A DNA stretch of 27,354 bases from an uncultured Eubacteriales bacterium (GTDB lineage Bacteria; Bacillota; Clostridia; Oscillospirales; Oscillospiraceae): NCBI GenBank assembly GCA_934597725.1, contig CAKTSK010000025.1, positions 1-27,354 of the forward strand, read 5' to 3'. Of the stretch, positions 1 through 7,857 are shown one piece after another. The stretch's first letter is position 1, and the number at the start of each line of letters is the position of its first letter. Both the position numbers and the translations under genes were made by a program. The notes below the pieces were generated by a model. The model saw only the letters and a program-made list of their open reading frames with translations, had not been told where the DNA came from and searched no databases.

Positions 1-26
1 GACCACAGCCCAAGAGAGGTGAGAGG

Positions 27-749
27 ATGCCAAGACCAGTCAAGTGCAGAAAGGTGTGCCAGCTGCCGGACAACGATGGATTTCTTCCGGTCCGGGGCGG
101 AAGGACCCGGGAGCCCATCATTCTGAACGTGGATGAATACGAGACCATTCGCCTGATCGACCGGGAAAATTTTTCCCAAGAGCAATGCGGAGAGGCGATG
201 CACATTGCCCGCACCACGGTGCAGCAGATCTACGCCAACGCCAGAAAAGAACTGGCCGACGCTCTGGTAGAGGGCCGTCCTCTGCAAATTTCCGGCGGAA
301 ATTATCGCCTGTGTGATGGAAACGAAAGCTATTGTACCTGCGGCGGCTGTGCCCGGCACCGCTTTTTGACCCAGGTGCAAACCCAAGGAGGAACCCCTAT
401 GAAGATCGCCATTCCGTTGGACGAAAACAAACAGGAGGTCTGTATGGTCCTGGCGCGCGCCCCCTATTTCCTGTTTTGGGAGAACGGGACCCAGACCATC
501 GCGGAAAATCCGGCCGCCCAGGCCCAGGGCGGCGCTGGCCTCCAAGTGGCCCAGTTCCTGGTCGACAGCGGCGTGACCCGCCTGATCACGCCCCGCTGCG
601 GACAGAATGCCGCAGAGGTCTTTGCCGCCGCCGACATCACCATTTTGAAATCTGCCCACAAAGCCGCAGCGGATGATCTTGCCGCCTGCCTGGATGGTGC
701 GCTGGAAGCGCTGACCCATTTCCACAGCGGCTACCAGGGGATCCCATGA
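27..749 (+). CDS. DUF134-NifX (dinitrogenase Fe-Mo cofactor biosynthesis-like) fusion protein
   Basis: The 240-residue product has two parts. Residues 1 to about 100 match the DUF134 family: a basic start with MPRPVKCRKV, a helix-turn-helix-like stretch (SQEQCGEAMHIARTTVQQIY), then a cysteine cluster (CTCGGC) near residue 105. From residue 125 the protein restarts as a NifX/NifB-type domain (MKIAIPLDE...), the fold that carries metal clusters in NifX and the Desulfovibrio orange protein. DUF134 proteins are generally read as DNA-binding, so the fusion may couple cluster sensing to transcription; that is inference. The start at 27 has a purine-rich RBS (agaggtgagagg). The stop overlaps the next ATG by 4 bases (ATGA), showing translational coupling. 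An internal start with its own Shine-Dalgarno lies at 399. Confidence 0.85.
   Translation: MPRPVKCRKVCQLPDNDGFLPVRGGRTREPIILNVDEYETIRLIDRENFSQEQCGEAMHIARTTVQQIYANARKELADALVEGRPLQISGGNYRLCDGNESYCTCGGCARHRFLTQVQTQGGTPMKIAIPLDENKQEVCMVLARAPYFLFWENGTQTIAENPAAQAQGGAGLQVAQFLVDSGVTRLITPRCGQNAAEVFAAADITILKSAHKAAADDLAACLDGALEALTHFHSGYQGIP
385..401 (+). promoter_or_regulatory. Internal Shine-Dalgarno and in-frame ATG within the DUF134-NifX gene
   Basis: The sequence AAGGAGG at 385-391 is followed by an ATG at 399-401 in the same frame as the 27-749 gene, exactly where the NifX-type domain begins. Initiation here would give a free 116-residue NifX-like protein in addition to the fusion. The spacing of seven bases is normal for this genome. 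It may be a relic of two separate genes or a working second start. Confidence 0.55.
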
Positions 750-1570
750 AGATCGCCTGTCTCAGCGGCAAGGGCGGCGTGGGCAAGACCTTCGTTGCCG
801 TCAATCTGGCGGCGGCTGCCAGAAACGGCACCTATATCGACTGTGACGTGGAAGAGCCCAATGGCCGGCTGTTCTTCCGGCCGACCGACGTACAGACCAC
901 CACGGTCCACACGATGCTCCCCGTCTTTGACGCAGCCAAATGTACCGGCTGCAAAGAATGCGTCAAGGCCTGCCGCTTCCATGCGCTGGTCTATCTCAAG
1001 GAAAAACCCCTCATCTTTTCCGAAGCCTGTCACAGCTGCGGGCTCTGTCAGCTGGTCTGTCAGGAGCAAGCTGTCACAGCGGCGGAAAAGCCCATTGGCG
1101 TGCTGGAGATCGGCCGCCACGAGGGCATTACCACCGTCACCGGCATCCTCAACCCTGGGGAGGCCACCGGGGTCCCTGTCATCCGGCAGGCGCTGAAACA
1201 GGCAGGGGAGCTGACCATTCTGGACTGCCCGCCCGGCAGTGCGTGCAGTGTGATGGAGAGCATCCTGGACGCAGACTATTGTGTGCTGGTCGTTGAGCCG
1301 ACGGCCTTTGGCTTTCACAATTTCCAGATGGTCTATACCTTGACCACCTTGCTGCAGAAGCCTTGCGGTGTGGTCATCAACAAAGAGACCGAACCCTATG
1401 GACCCCTGGAGACCTTCTGCGCAGAGCATGGGCTTCCGATCCTGGATCGCATCCCCTATGATCCGGCCCTGGCCCAGACGTTGGCGGCGGCCGAGCTGGC
1501 GGTGGAGCGGCTCCCCGCCCAACGGAAACGATTCACTGCGCTGCTGAAAAAGATCGGAGGTGCGGGATGA
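746..1570 (+). CDS. MinD/NifH-like P-loop ATPase with two 4Fe-4S motifs (first copy)
   Basis: A 274-residue cytoplasmic ATPase. The N-terminus has the deviant Walker A of the MinD/NifH/Mrp group (SGKGGVGKT, residues 8-16). An inserted ferredoxin domain at about residues 64-110 carries two full CxxCxxCxxxC motifs (CTGCKECVKAC and CHSCGLCQLVC), predicting two 4Fe-4S clusters. ILDCPPGS near residue 158 fits the Walker B/switch region. Such ATPases occur as tandem pairs beside NifX-like proteins, as in the Desulfovibrio orange-protein cluster, where they are thought to assemble or sense a metal cluster. The ATG at 746 overlaps the upstream stop, and the stop overlaps the next ATG, so this is the middle of a tight operon. 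The precise substrate is unknown. Confidence 0.9.
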   Translation: MKIACLSGKGGVGKTFVAVNLAAAARNGTYIDCDVEEPNGRLFFRPTDVQTTTVHTMLPVFDAAKCTGCKECVKACRFHALVYLKEKPLIFSEACHSCGLCQLVCQEQAVTAAEKPIGVLEIGRHEGITTVTGILNPGEATGVPVIRQALKQAGELTILDCPPGSACSVMESILDADYCVLVVEPTAFGFHNFQMVYTLTTLLQKPCGVVINKETEPYGPLETFCAEHGLPILDRIPYDPALAQTLAAAELAVERLPAQRKRFTALLKKIGGAG

Positions 1571-2454
1571 AACGCCTTCTTCTGTTGAGCGGCAAGGGCG
1601 GCACCGGGAAAACCACAGTGTCCGCCGCGCTGGTCCGGCTCTCCCAGGCCCAGGCAGTGGCAGACTGTGACGTGGATGCCCCCAACCTGCACCTGCTCCT
1701 GGCGCAGAACACCGCGCCGGAAGTATATGATTTTATGGGCGGCGACAAAGCGCAGGTGGACGCAGCCCTCTGCACCGGCTGCGGTGCATGCCAGGAACAC
1801 TGCCGCTTTGACGCCATCCATCTGCAGGACGGCAAGGCCGTCGTGGCGGAATATTCTTGCGAGGGCTGCGGCGTGTGCGACTATGTGTGTCCGGCCAAGG
1901 CCGTCACGCTGCACACCGATGTGGCCGGCACAAGAGAACTCTACGCCGCCGACGGGGTGTTTTCCACCGCGACCCTGAAGATGGGACGGGGCAACTCGGG
2001 CAAGCTGGTGACAGAGGTCAAAATGGCTATGCTCCAGGCGGCCCCTGACTGTGACCTGGCCATTGTGGACGGGTCCCCCGGGATCGGCTGCCCGGTGATC
2101 GCGTCGGTCAGCGGCATGGATCTGGTGCTGGTGGTGGCAGAACCCAGCGGCAGCGGCGTCAGCGACCTGAAACGTCTGTGCAAAACCGCAGAGACCTTTC
2201 AGACCAAGCTGGCAGTGTGCGTCAATAAATACGACGTCAGCCCCCAACACACGGAGGAGATTGAGTTGTTCTGTCGGGAACAGGGGCTTCCCTTCGTGGG
2301 GAAGATCCCCTTCGACCCCCAGGCGGTGAAGGCCATCAACGCCGGCGCTTCGGTGGTCGAGATAGATTGTCCGGCGGGGAACGCCATCCGGGCCATGTAT
2401 CCCCGGCTGCAGCAGCTTCTCAGCGCGGAAGCCCCACCCCAGCAGGGGAGATGA
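1567..2454 (+). CDS. MinD/NifH-like P-loop ATPase with two 4Fe-4S motifs (second copy)
   Basis: A 295-residue paralogue of the preceding gene. Residues 8-16 form SGKGGTGKT, the deviant Walker A. The ferredoxin insert at about residues 62-110 has CTGCGACQEHC and CEGCGVCDYVC. The switch/Walker B region reads VDGSPGIGCP. The two copies are clearly related but diverged, which suggests a heterodimer, as is common for such pairs; this is inference. The start overlaps the upstream stop by 4 bases. The gene ends 70 bases before the final NifX-type gene, and that gap holds a small stem (CTGCAA/TTGCAG, 2465-2483) and an RBS. Confidence 0.9.
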   Translation: MKRLLLLSGKGGTGKTTVSAALVRLSQAQAVADCDVDAPNLHLLLAQNTAPEVYDFMGGDKAQVDAALCTGCGACQEHCRFDAIHLQDGKAVVAEYSCEGCGVCDYVCPAKAVTLHTDVAGTRELYAADGVFSTATLKMGRGNSGKLVTEVKMAMLQAAPDCDLAIVDGSPGIGCPVIASVSGMDLVLVVAEPSGSGVSDLKRLCKTAETFQTKLAVCVNKYDVSPQHTEEIELFCREQGLPFVGKIPFDPQAVKAINAGASVVEIDCPAGNAIRAMYPRLQQLLSAEAPPQQGR

Positions 2455-2524
2455 TCGGCAGCACCTGCAACTTGTGATTGCAGTTGATCAAAACACAAAC
2501 CATAAATGAAAAGGAGACACAGTT

Positions 2525-2884
2525 ATGAAAATCGCAGTATCTTGCAGCGGCACGCAAATTTGGGCCCACTTTGGTCATTGCGAGAATTTTATGATCTATG
2601 AGACGGAAAACGGAGCGATCCAGTCCGAGCAGTCCGTCCCCAACCCCGGCCACAGACCGGGCTTCCTGCCCAACTACCTGGCGGACCTGGGCGTTCAGGT
2701 CATCATTTCCGGCGGCATGGGCGGCGGCGCTGTGGACATCTTCAACGAGCGCAACGTGGAAGTGATCCTGGGCGCACAGGGGGATGCCAAGGCCGCCGTA
2801 GAGGCCTACCTCCGCGGGGAGCTGGAATCCACGGGTTCTGTCTGCCACGAGCATGAACACGCCCACGAGTGCGGCAAACACTGA
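2525..2884 (+). CDS. NifB/NifX-family (Fe-Mo cofactor-like cluster-binding) protein
   Basis: A 119-residue protein of the dinitrogenase iron-molybdenum cofactor family. It starts MKIAVSCSGTQI, has the glycine-rich VIISGGMGGGAVD segment typical of the family at about residues 58-70, and ends in a histidine-rich tail (HEHEHAHECGKH) that could bind metal. It is short enough to be a single cluster-binding domain like NifX or the orange protein. The RBS is AAAGGAGA seven bases before the ATG. It is last in the operon, followed by a strong terminator. No nitrogenase structural or nifB radical-SAM gene lies in this window, so a nitrogenase role is not supported. Confidence 0.88.
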   Translation: MKIAVSCSGTQIWAHFGHCENFMIYETENGAIQSEQSVPNPGHRPGFLPNYLADLGVQVIISGGMGGGAVDIFNERNVEVILGAQGDAKAAVEAYLRGELESTGSVCHEHEHAHECGKH

Positions 2885-2907
2885 ACATCCAAAATCCATT
2901 TTTCATT

Positions 2908-2958
2908 GGGAAAAGCCCATCGACGCAGTGCTGTGTCGATGGGCTTTTCCCGCTTTTT
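2908..2958 (+). terminator. Rho-independent terminator of the NifX/ATPase operon
   Basis: A perfect 17-bp stem pairs 2908-2924 with 2935-2951, followed by a short T run (gcttttt). It lies 24 bases after the stop of the last gene. Confidence 0.9.
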
Positions 2959-3003
2959 CAAGCGCGTGAGGAGTAGGGCGCGCAGAGCAGGCCGTTCCCT
3001 TTT

Positions 3004-3032
3004 TTGACAAACGAACGCCAAACCCGTATAAT
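3004..3032 (+). promoter_or_regulatory. Consensus sigma-A promoter for the MBOAT operon
   Basis: TTGACA at 3004-3009 and TATAAT at 3027-3032 are separated by exactly 17 bases. This is a full consensus housekeeping promoter, so the acylation pair is probably transcribed strongly unless an unseen repressor acts. Confidence 0.88.
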
Positions 3033-3091
3033 GGTGCCAAATGCTGGCGTATTGCGCTTTCCCTTTCCATGGGAGAAAAGGAGAACCATTC

Positions 3092-4537
3092 ATGTCATTC
3101 CAGTCCTATTCCTTTCTGTTTGTCCTGCTGCCGGGTGCGGTGGCGGGCTGGTGGCTCCTGAACCGCGGGGGGCATGGACGGCTGGCCCAGGGCTTCCTCC
3201 TGGCCGTGTCCCTGTTCTTTTATGCGGCGGGCAACCCGGCCTTCCTGCCCATCCTGTGCGGGAGCATCCTGGTCAACTTTTTCCTGGGCCGGGCCCTGGG
3301 GCGCTGGCCTGCCCGCCGGAAGCCCCTGCTGGTCCTGGGGCTTTTGGCCAACCTGGGGGTATTGGGGTACTTCAAGTATATGAATTTCTTTCTGGAGAAC
3401 CTCAACTGGCTGTTCGGCACCTCTCTGGGCGGTCTCTCTCTGCTGCTGCCTCTGGGGATCAGCTTTTTTACCTTCCAGCAGATCGCCTATCTGGTGGACC
3501 GCTACCGGGGGGACCCGGCGGACGATACGTTGCTGGAATATGCCTGCTTCGTCTCCTTTTTCCCCTGCGTCACCTCCGGCCCCATCGCCTTTCATGACGA
3601 GGTCATCCCCCAGCTGCGTGCCAAACAGGGGACAGGTCCCAGCGCCCAGCTCATGGCGGAGGGTCTGTGGCTATTCTCTCTGGGCCTGTGGAAAAAAGTC
3701 ATTGTGGCCGGGGCCTTTGGCGGCGGGGCGGACTGGGGCTATGCCAACCTCTCTGCCCTCAACAGTACCACAGCCCTGGCGGTGGTGCTGAGCTATACCT
3801 TGCAGCTTTACTTTGACTTCAGCGGCTACACGGACATGGCCCGGGGCATGGGCAAGCTGCTGGGCATCACGCTGCCGGAAAACTTTGACGTGCCCTATCA
3901 GGCGCTGACCATCCGGGGCTTCTGGCAGGGGTGGCACATCACCATGACCCGCTTCTTCACCCGGTATCTCTACATCCCCTTGGGCGGCAGCCGGCGGGGG
4001 ACCGGGCGGACCTGTGTCAACACCATGATCATTTTCCTGGCCTCTGGTCTGTGGCATGGGGCGGACTGGTCTTTTGTGGTCTGGGGCGGTCTGCATGGCA
4101 TTGCCATGGTGGCCGAGCGGCTGCTGGGCAGCCGGCTGGAGCGGCTCCACCCGGCCCTGTCCTGGGCGCTGACCTTTGCCTATGTGAACTTCTGCTGGAT
4201 CTTTTTCCGGGCGGCTTCCATAGGAGAGGGACTGTCTCTGTGCCGGGTCCTTGCCCGGTGTGACTTCGGCCCCCTGGCCAATGGGTTTACCGACCAGTTC
4301 CAGCTGGCCATGCCGGCCTGGCTGGGCCGGGAGCTGGGCTGGGACCTGCCGCGGCTGGCGCTGGGGATGTTCCTGCTCTTTACGGCTGGCGCCCTGGTGT
4401 TCTGCCTCCAAGAGAAGCCGGCGGCCCAGCGGAGCAAGACCATGACCGGACGCAAGGGACTGCTGGCCGGCGTGCTGCTGTTCTGGTCTGTGATCTCCCT
4501 GACCGGGGCGGCCCAGTTCATCTATTCTAATTTCTGA
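3092..4537 (+). CDS. MBOAT-family membrane-bound O-acyltransferase (AlgI/DltB-like)
   Basis: A 481-residue polytopic membrane protein that moves acyl, usually acetyl, groups across the membrane to an extracellular polymer. The start at 3092 (MSFQSYSF) has AAAAGGAG at 3076-3083; an upstream in-frame ATG at 3041 lacks an RBS. Family signatures are the cytosolic motif with RGFWQGWHITMTRFFTRYLY, the IPLGGSRRG loop, and ASGLWHGADWSFVVWGGLHG near residue 320, whose histidine is the invariant catalytic residue of MBOAT proteins. The length is normal for AlgI-type members. The next gene, 14 bases on, encodes an SGNH-like partner, the usual pairing for polysaccharide or wall-polymer acetylation. The actual substrate cannot be read from the sequence. 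Confidence 0.93.
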   Translation: MSFQSYSFLFVLLPGAVAGWWLLNRGGHGRLAQGFLLAVSLFFYAAGNPAFLPILCGSILVNFFLGRALGRWPARRKPLLVLGLLANLGVLGYFKYMNFFLENLNWLFGTSLGGLSLLLPLGISFFTFQQIAYLVDRYRGDPADDTLLEYACFVSFFPCVTSGPIAFHDEVIPQLRAKQGTGPSAQLMAEGLWLFSLGLWKKVIVAGAFGGGADWGYANLSALNSTTALAVVLSYTLQLYFDFSGYTDMARGMGKLLGITLPENFDVPYQALTIRGFWQGWHITMTRFFTRYLYIPLGGSRRGTGRTCVNTMIIFLASGLWHGADWSFVVWGGLHGIAMVAERLLGSRLERLHPALSWALTFAYVNFCWIFFRAASIGEGLSLCRVLARCDFGPLANGFTDQFQLAMPAWLGRELGWDLPRLALGMFLLFTAGALVFCLQEKPAAQRSKTMTGRKGLLAGVLLFWSVISLTGAAQFIYSNF

Positions 4538-4551
4538 GGAGGGCGCGACCC

Positions 4552-5598
4552 ATGCCACGACGTTTTTTGGCGCTGTTCTTTGCGCTGTTTCTCTCGCTGA
4601 CCGCGCTGTTTGCCGGGGTGGTCTATGTGGTGGACCCCTTTTATCACTTCCACGGCCCCATGGCCGGCCTGCCTCTGTGCCTGCGGAACCCCCGTTATCA
4701 GACACCCGGGGCGGCAGAGCACCTCTCCTATGATCATCTGCTGCTGGGGACCTCCGTCACGGCGAATTTCTACACCAACCAGTTCGACCAGGCCCTGGGC
4801 GGACGGACCCAAAAGATCATCATCCACGGAGCCTATTTTGGAGAGCTCCTCCGCCCCCTGGACATTGCCCTGGAGACCCACGAGGTGGATCAGGTGTTCT
4901 GGGGCGTGGACTCTGACTGCTGGCAGAAGTACGACAAGGACAACACCTGGGTAGAGCCGACCTATCTCTTCGACGAAAATCCCTTCAATGACGTGCGCTA
5001 TCTGCTCAACAAGGACATGTTTTTCTGGGACCTCACCGAAACCTGGAAGCTGGGCCGGCAATACGGAGACCGGGACGAGATCACCGGCGGCTATACCTGG
5101 GGAGAGGACAAGGTCTGGTCCCGGGAAGAGGCGCTGGCCAACTATCCCCGGCCCGATCAGGCCGCCGAGGAACTTCCGGCGGATGCCCTGCTGGCGCCGG
5201 CCGAGGAAAATTTGTCTCATGTGCTGGCGCGTGTGGATGCCAATCCCCAGGTGACGTTTACCTTCTATCTGCCCCCCGGCAGCATCCTCTTCTGGGACAA
5301 GATCCAGCGCAGCGGCGCCCTGGAGGCCACCTTGACCATGCAGCAGCAGGTGATGGAGACGCTGATCTCCCGTCCCAATGTGCGCCTGTTCTATTTTATG
5401 GACGATCTGGATCTGATCACCAACCTGGACAACTACGGCGACCACGTCCATTACGCCTCCGAAGTATGCCAGGAGCTGGCCCGCCGCCTGTTGGAGGAGG
5501 AGCCTATGACAGCACAGGAGATCGCCCCGCGGATGGCCGCCTTCCGGGCCTTCCTGGAGGACTATCCCTATGACACGCTCTTTGCAGGGGAGACCTGA
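4552..5598 (+). CDS. SGNH/AlgX-like exported partner of the MBOAT acyltransferase
   Basis: A 348-residue protein with one N-terminal membrane anchor or uncleaved signal (residues 5-27), placing the rest outside the membrane. HLLLGTSVTANF near residue 62 supplies a GTS in place of the GDS block of SGNH hydrolases, and NYGDHVHY near residue 290 supplies the Asp-x-x-His-like block, so a Ser-His-Asp triad is plausible. AlgJ, AlgX, PatB and DltD-like proteins with this architecture accept the acyl group from the MBOAT protein and pass it to the polymer. The gene follows the MBOAT gene by 14 bases with a GGAGGG RBS. Overall sequence is not close to a family I can name, so the function rests on motif and context. 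Confidence 0.75.
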   Translation: MPRRFLALFFALFLSLTALFAGVVYVVDPFYHFHGPMAGLPLCLRNPRYQTPGAAEHLSYDHLLLGTSVTANFYTNQFDQALGGRTQKIIIHGAYFGELLRPLDIALETHEVDQVFWGVDSDCWQKYDKDNTWVEPTYLFDENPFNDVRYLLNKDMFFWDLTETWKLGRQYGDRDEITGGYTWGEDKVWSREEALANYPRPDQAAEELPADALLAPAEENLSHVLARVDANPQVTFTFYLPPGSILFWDKIQRSGALEATLTMQQQVMETLISRPNVRLFYFMDDLDLITNLDNYGDHVHYASEVCQELARRLLEEEPMTAQEIAPRMAAFRAFLEDYPYDTLFAGET

Positions 5599-5638
5599 GC
5601 TGTCCTGCATAAGATAACAACAGAAGATCCCCAAGAAA

Positions 5639-5674
5639 ATCCCCCGCCGCAGAAAAGCGGCGGGGGATCGTTTT
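5639..5674 (+). terminator. Bidirectional terminator between convergent operons
   Basis: A perfect 12-bp stem (5639-5650 with 5657-5668, loop agaaaa) is followed by cgtttt on the plus strand and by ATTTTCTT on the minus strand. It can end both the MBOAT operon and the leftward PepSY operon. Confidence 0.85.
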
Positions 5675-5714
5675 GTCAGGAAGCTATGGCAGCGCATCCG
5701 GGCTGCGTGTCGGT

Positions 5715-6986
5715 TCAGTCGTCATAGAGAGACTCGGACGAAAAGGAGAGTACGGCCCCGGTGCAGGCATCGATCTCATATTCATACTCTTTGTGATTCT
5801 GCGCCCAAAATTCGATCTCATAAATCTGGCGGCCATCGTCCCGGTCTAATTCACACTGGGTGAAGGTGACCTGAGATGCCTGCAATCCGGCGTGGGCCAG
5901 TGCCTTTGCTTTGGCAGCATCTTTACCGATCAGCGTGGCAGGGGTATTGCTGCCGCCCTGGCTACTGTGCTCTGCGTCGTAGTCAAAGGAAAGAACAGCC
6001 CCGGTGTAAGCATCAATGGTGTAATCAAATTCCTTTCCGTCCTTGGTGTAGAACTCTACGTCATAGACCCTGCGCCCATCGTCCCGGTCCAGTTCACACT
6101 GGGTGAAGGTGACCTGAGATGCCTGCAATCCGGCGTGGGCCAGTGCCTTTGCTTTGGCAGCATCTTTACCGATCAGCGTGGCAGGGGTATTGCTGCCGCC
6201 CTGGCTACTGTGCTCTGCGTCGTAGTCAAAGGAAAGAACAGCCCCGGTGTAAGCATCAATGGTGTAATCAAATTCCTTTCCGTCCTTGGTGTAGAACTCT
6301 ACGTCATAGACCCTGCGCCCATCGTCCCATTCCAGTTCACACTGAAGGAAGGTGACCTGGGTGGCCTGCAATCTGGCGTGAGCCAGTGCTTTTGCCTTGG
6401 CGGCATCGTTACCGATCAGGTTGGTGGAGGTTCCGCTATCCTTGCCAAGGGTCACGGTTCTGCTTGCGCTGTCCCAGTGAACCTCTTTGTTCATCAGCTC
6501 CCCGATGTTGCGTACAGGCAGATAGAGGGAGTTATTGTAGAACAGGGGATAGACGGCGGCACCGCTGGAGGTGGTGAAGGTACGCTGGACCCCGTCCACC
6601 CGGATGCTGACCTCTGGGCGCAGCTTTGCCGAGACCGTGTGGGGAGCGGCACCGGCATCCGGGGTACCGGTGGTCGGCGCGCCGTTTAGGACCCCTTCCA
6701 GGGAGACGGTCAGGGAGGCGGCATCCCAGCTTACGGTTTTGCCCATCAGCTCGCCGATGGCCCGGACGGGCAGATAGGTGGTGCCGTCATAGAGCACCGG
6801 ATGGGTCTCGTTGCCGCCGGCGCTGTAGAAATCCCGGGCGGCACCGTCCACCACGATGGTCAGGTCGGGGGAGAGGTAAGCGGATACCAGGGTGCTCTGG
6901 GCGGCGCCGGCGGAGACCAGGCTGGCGGACAGGACCGCACACAGCGCTGTGGAGCCAACGCGCTTGGCAAGATAGATTCGTTTCAT
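5715..6986 (-). CDS. Exported protein with two copper-amine-oxidase-N-like domains and three PepSY repeats
   Basis: A 423-residue protein with a signal peptide at about residues 1-29 (lysine/arginine start, then a hydrophobic core ending in SAGAAQ). Two stalk-type domains of the copper amine oxidase N-terminal family follow (about 36-98 and 120-180), each with the YLPVR.IGELM core; in Firmicutes this domain is a surface module and does not imply oxidase activity. Three PepSY domains fill the C-terminal half (about 195-420), each with an AKALAHA-like helix and a DGR..Y.VEF strand. Repeats one to two and two to three share a near-identical 243-bp DNA unit. The RBS is AAGGAGG nine bases before the ATG. 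The gene lies 57 bases downstream of the PepSY lipoprotein gene and is probably cotranscribed. The ligand is unknown. Confidence 0.88.
   Translation of the reverse strand: MKRIYLAKRVGSTALCAVLSASLVSAGAAQSTLVSAYLSPDLTIVVDGAARDFYSAGGNETHPVLYDGTTYLPVRAIGELMGKTVSWDAASLTVSLEGVLNGAPTTGTPDAGAAPHTVSAKLRPEVSIRVDGVQRTFTTSSGAAVYPLFYNNSLYLPVRNIGELMNKEVHWDSASRTVTLGKDSGTSTNLIGNDAAKAKALAHARLQATQVTFLQCELEWDDGRRVYDVEFYTKDGKEFDYTIDAYTGAVLSFDYDAEHSSQGGSNTPATLIGKDAAKAKALAHAGLQASQVTFTQCELDRDDGRRVYDVEFYTKDGKEFDYTIDAYTGAVLSFDYDAEHSSQGGSNTPATLIGKDAAKAKALAHAGLQASQVTFTQCELDRDDGRQIYEIEFWAQNHKEYEYEIDACTGAVLSFSSESLYDD
5850..6335. repeat. Near-perfect 243-bp tandem duplication inside the PepSY gene
   Basis: Bases 5850-6092 and 6093-6335 are identical by eye except for two adjacent bases near the end (cccggt versus cccatt). 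The unit is 81 codons, so it stays in frame and adds one PepSY repeat. A third, clearly diverged copy begins at 6336. Confidence 0.95.
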
Positions 6987-7043
6987 GACAGTTTCCTCCT
7001 TATCATGCTCTTTGGTGATTCTGGCGAACGCACTGGAAACGGC

Positions 7044-7817
7044 TCAGTGGTCGGTTTCCCAGCTGCGGATCGCCCCGCTGTAGCCGTCGATGCTGAATTC
7101 ATATTCGACGCCATTGTAGTGGATGCTGCCCTCATATTCCAGCCGGCCATCGTCCCGGTCCACCTCAAATTCGTGGATGTTCTGCACGGTGGCACCCGGG
7201 ACCTCTGCCAGCGCGATCTCCTTGGCTCGGTCGGCGGAAATGGTCGTGGACTGATCTGAGGGGAGCCCGGATTCCGCGTCGTAATCGGAGGAGAGGACTT
7301 CGCCGGTGGCAGCGTCGATCTCGTAGTCGTATTCCTTGCCGTCCTTGGTGTAAAACTCTACGTCATAGACCTGCCGGCCATCGTCCCGGTCCAAATGACA
7401 CCGGAGGAACGTGACCTGATTTTCCTGCAGACCTGCGTGGCGCAGGGCAGCGGCCTTGGCAGCGGCCTCATCCATGGAACCGCCAGTGGGGGCGCTTGTG
7501 CCCGTCTGCGCGTCGTCTGTGGTGCGGCTGCCGCCCTCTGACTGGATCACGGTGCCGGTCAGGGCATCGATGTCATATTCATACTCCTGTCCGGCAGCGG
7601 TAAAATCGACCTCATAATAGTCGGTCCCGTTGCGGTTTTCCAGCTCCACTTTGGTGAAGGATGCTTCTTTTTCAGAAAGTCCGGCGGCGTTCAGCGCAAT
7701 GGCCTTGGCGGCATCCGGTCCGAGGTATCCGGCCTGTGCCTGCCGGGCACCACAGCCGGCCAGGGTCAGCGCCAGCAGCGCGGCCAGGGAAAGGACAAAC
7801 ATTCTGGTTCGTTTCAT
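7044..7817 (-). CDS. PepSY-repeat lipoprotein
   Basis: A 257-residue lipoprotein. The start at 7817 (MKRTRMFV) is chosen because AAAGGAGG lies just upstream and a lipobox follows at once (LTLAGC, Cys22). The mature part has three PepSY units at about residues 30-85, 110-175 and 190-257, each ending in a Y.F/Y.Y-IDA.TG.V pattern. The middle unit (DRDDGRQVYDVEFYTKDGKE) closely matches the repeats of the downstream gene at both protein and DNA level, pointing to exchange between the two genes. PepSY domains are proposed to inhibit proteases or sense envelope conditions. The gene lies directly downstream of a histidine kinase gene and has its own promoter with direct repeats. Confidence 0.88.
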   Translation of the reverse strand: MKRTRMFVLSLAALLALTLAGCGARQAQAGYLGPDAAKAIALNAAGLSEKEASFTKVELENRNGTDYYEVDFTAAGQEYEYDIDALTGTVIQSEGGSRTTDDAQTGTSAPTGGSMDEAAAKAAALRHAGLQENQVTFLRCHLDRDDGRQVYDVEFYTKDGKEYDYEIDAATGEVLSSDYDAESGLPSDQSTTISADRAKEIALAEVPGATVQNIHEFEVDRDDGRLEYEGSIHYNGVEYEFSIDGYSGAIRSWETDH

Positions 7818-7857
7818 TTGGGAAAGCCTCCTTTTCTTGTTCTGGTAGTATCCTACC

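Noticed and set aside
731..2250. Long minus-strand open frames across the two ATPase genes
   Set aside because: They overlap genes with intact Walker and ferredoxin motifs and have no recognisable protein features.
27..2884. A nitrogenase cofactor locus
   Set aside because: NifX-type domains alone are widespread in non-diazotrophs, and no nifH, nifD, nifK, nifB radical-SAM or nifE/N gene is visible here.
5850..6420. CRISPR-like array
   Set aside because: The repeat is a 243-bp coding duplication in frame, with no short repeats and unique spacers.
5892..6689. Plus-strand 265-codon frame with a perfect internal repeat
   Set aside because: The repeat is the mirror of the PepSY duplication on the other strand; the frame has no RBS or family match.
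5715..6986. Copper amine oxidase enzyme
   Set aside because: Only the N-terminal stalk-type domain is present, twice; the catalytic domain with the topaquinone site is absent.
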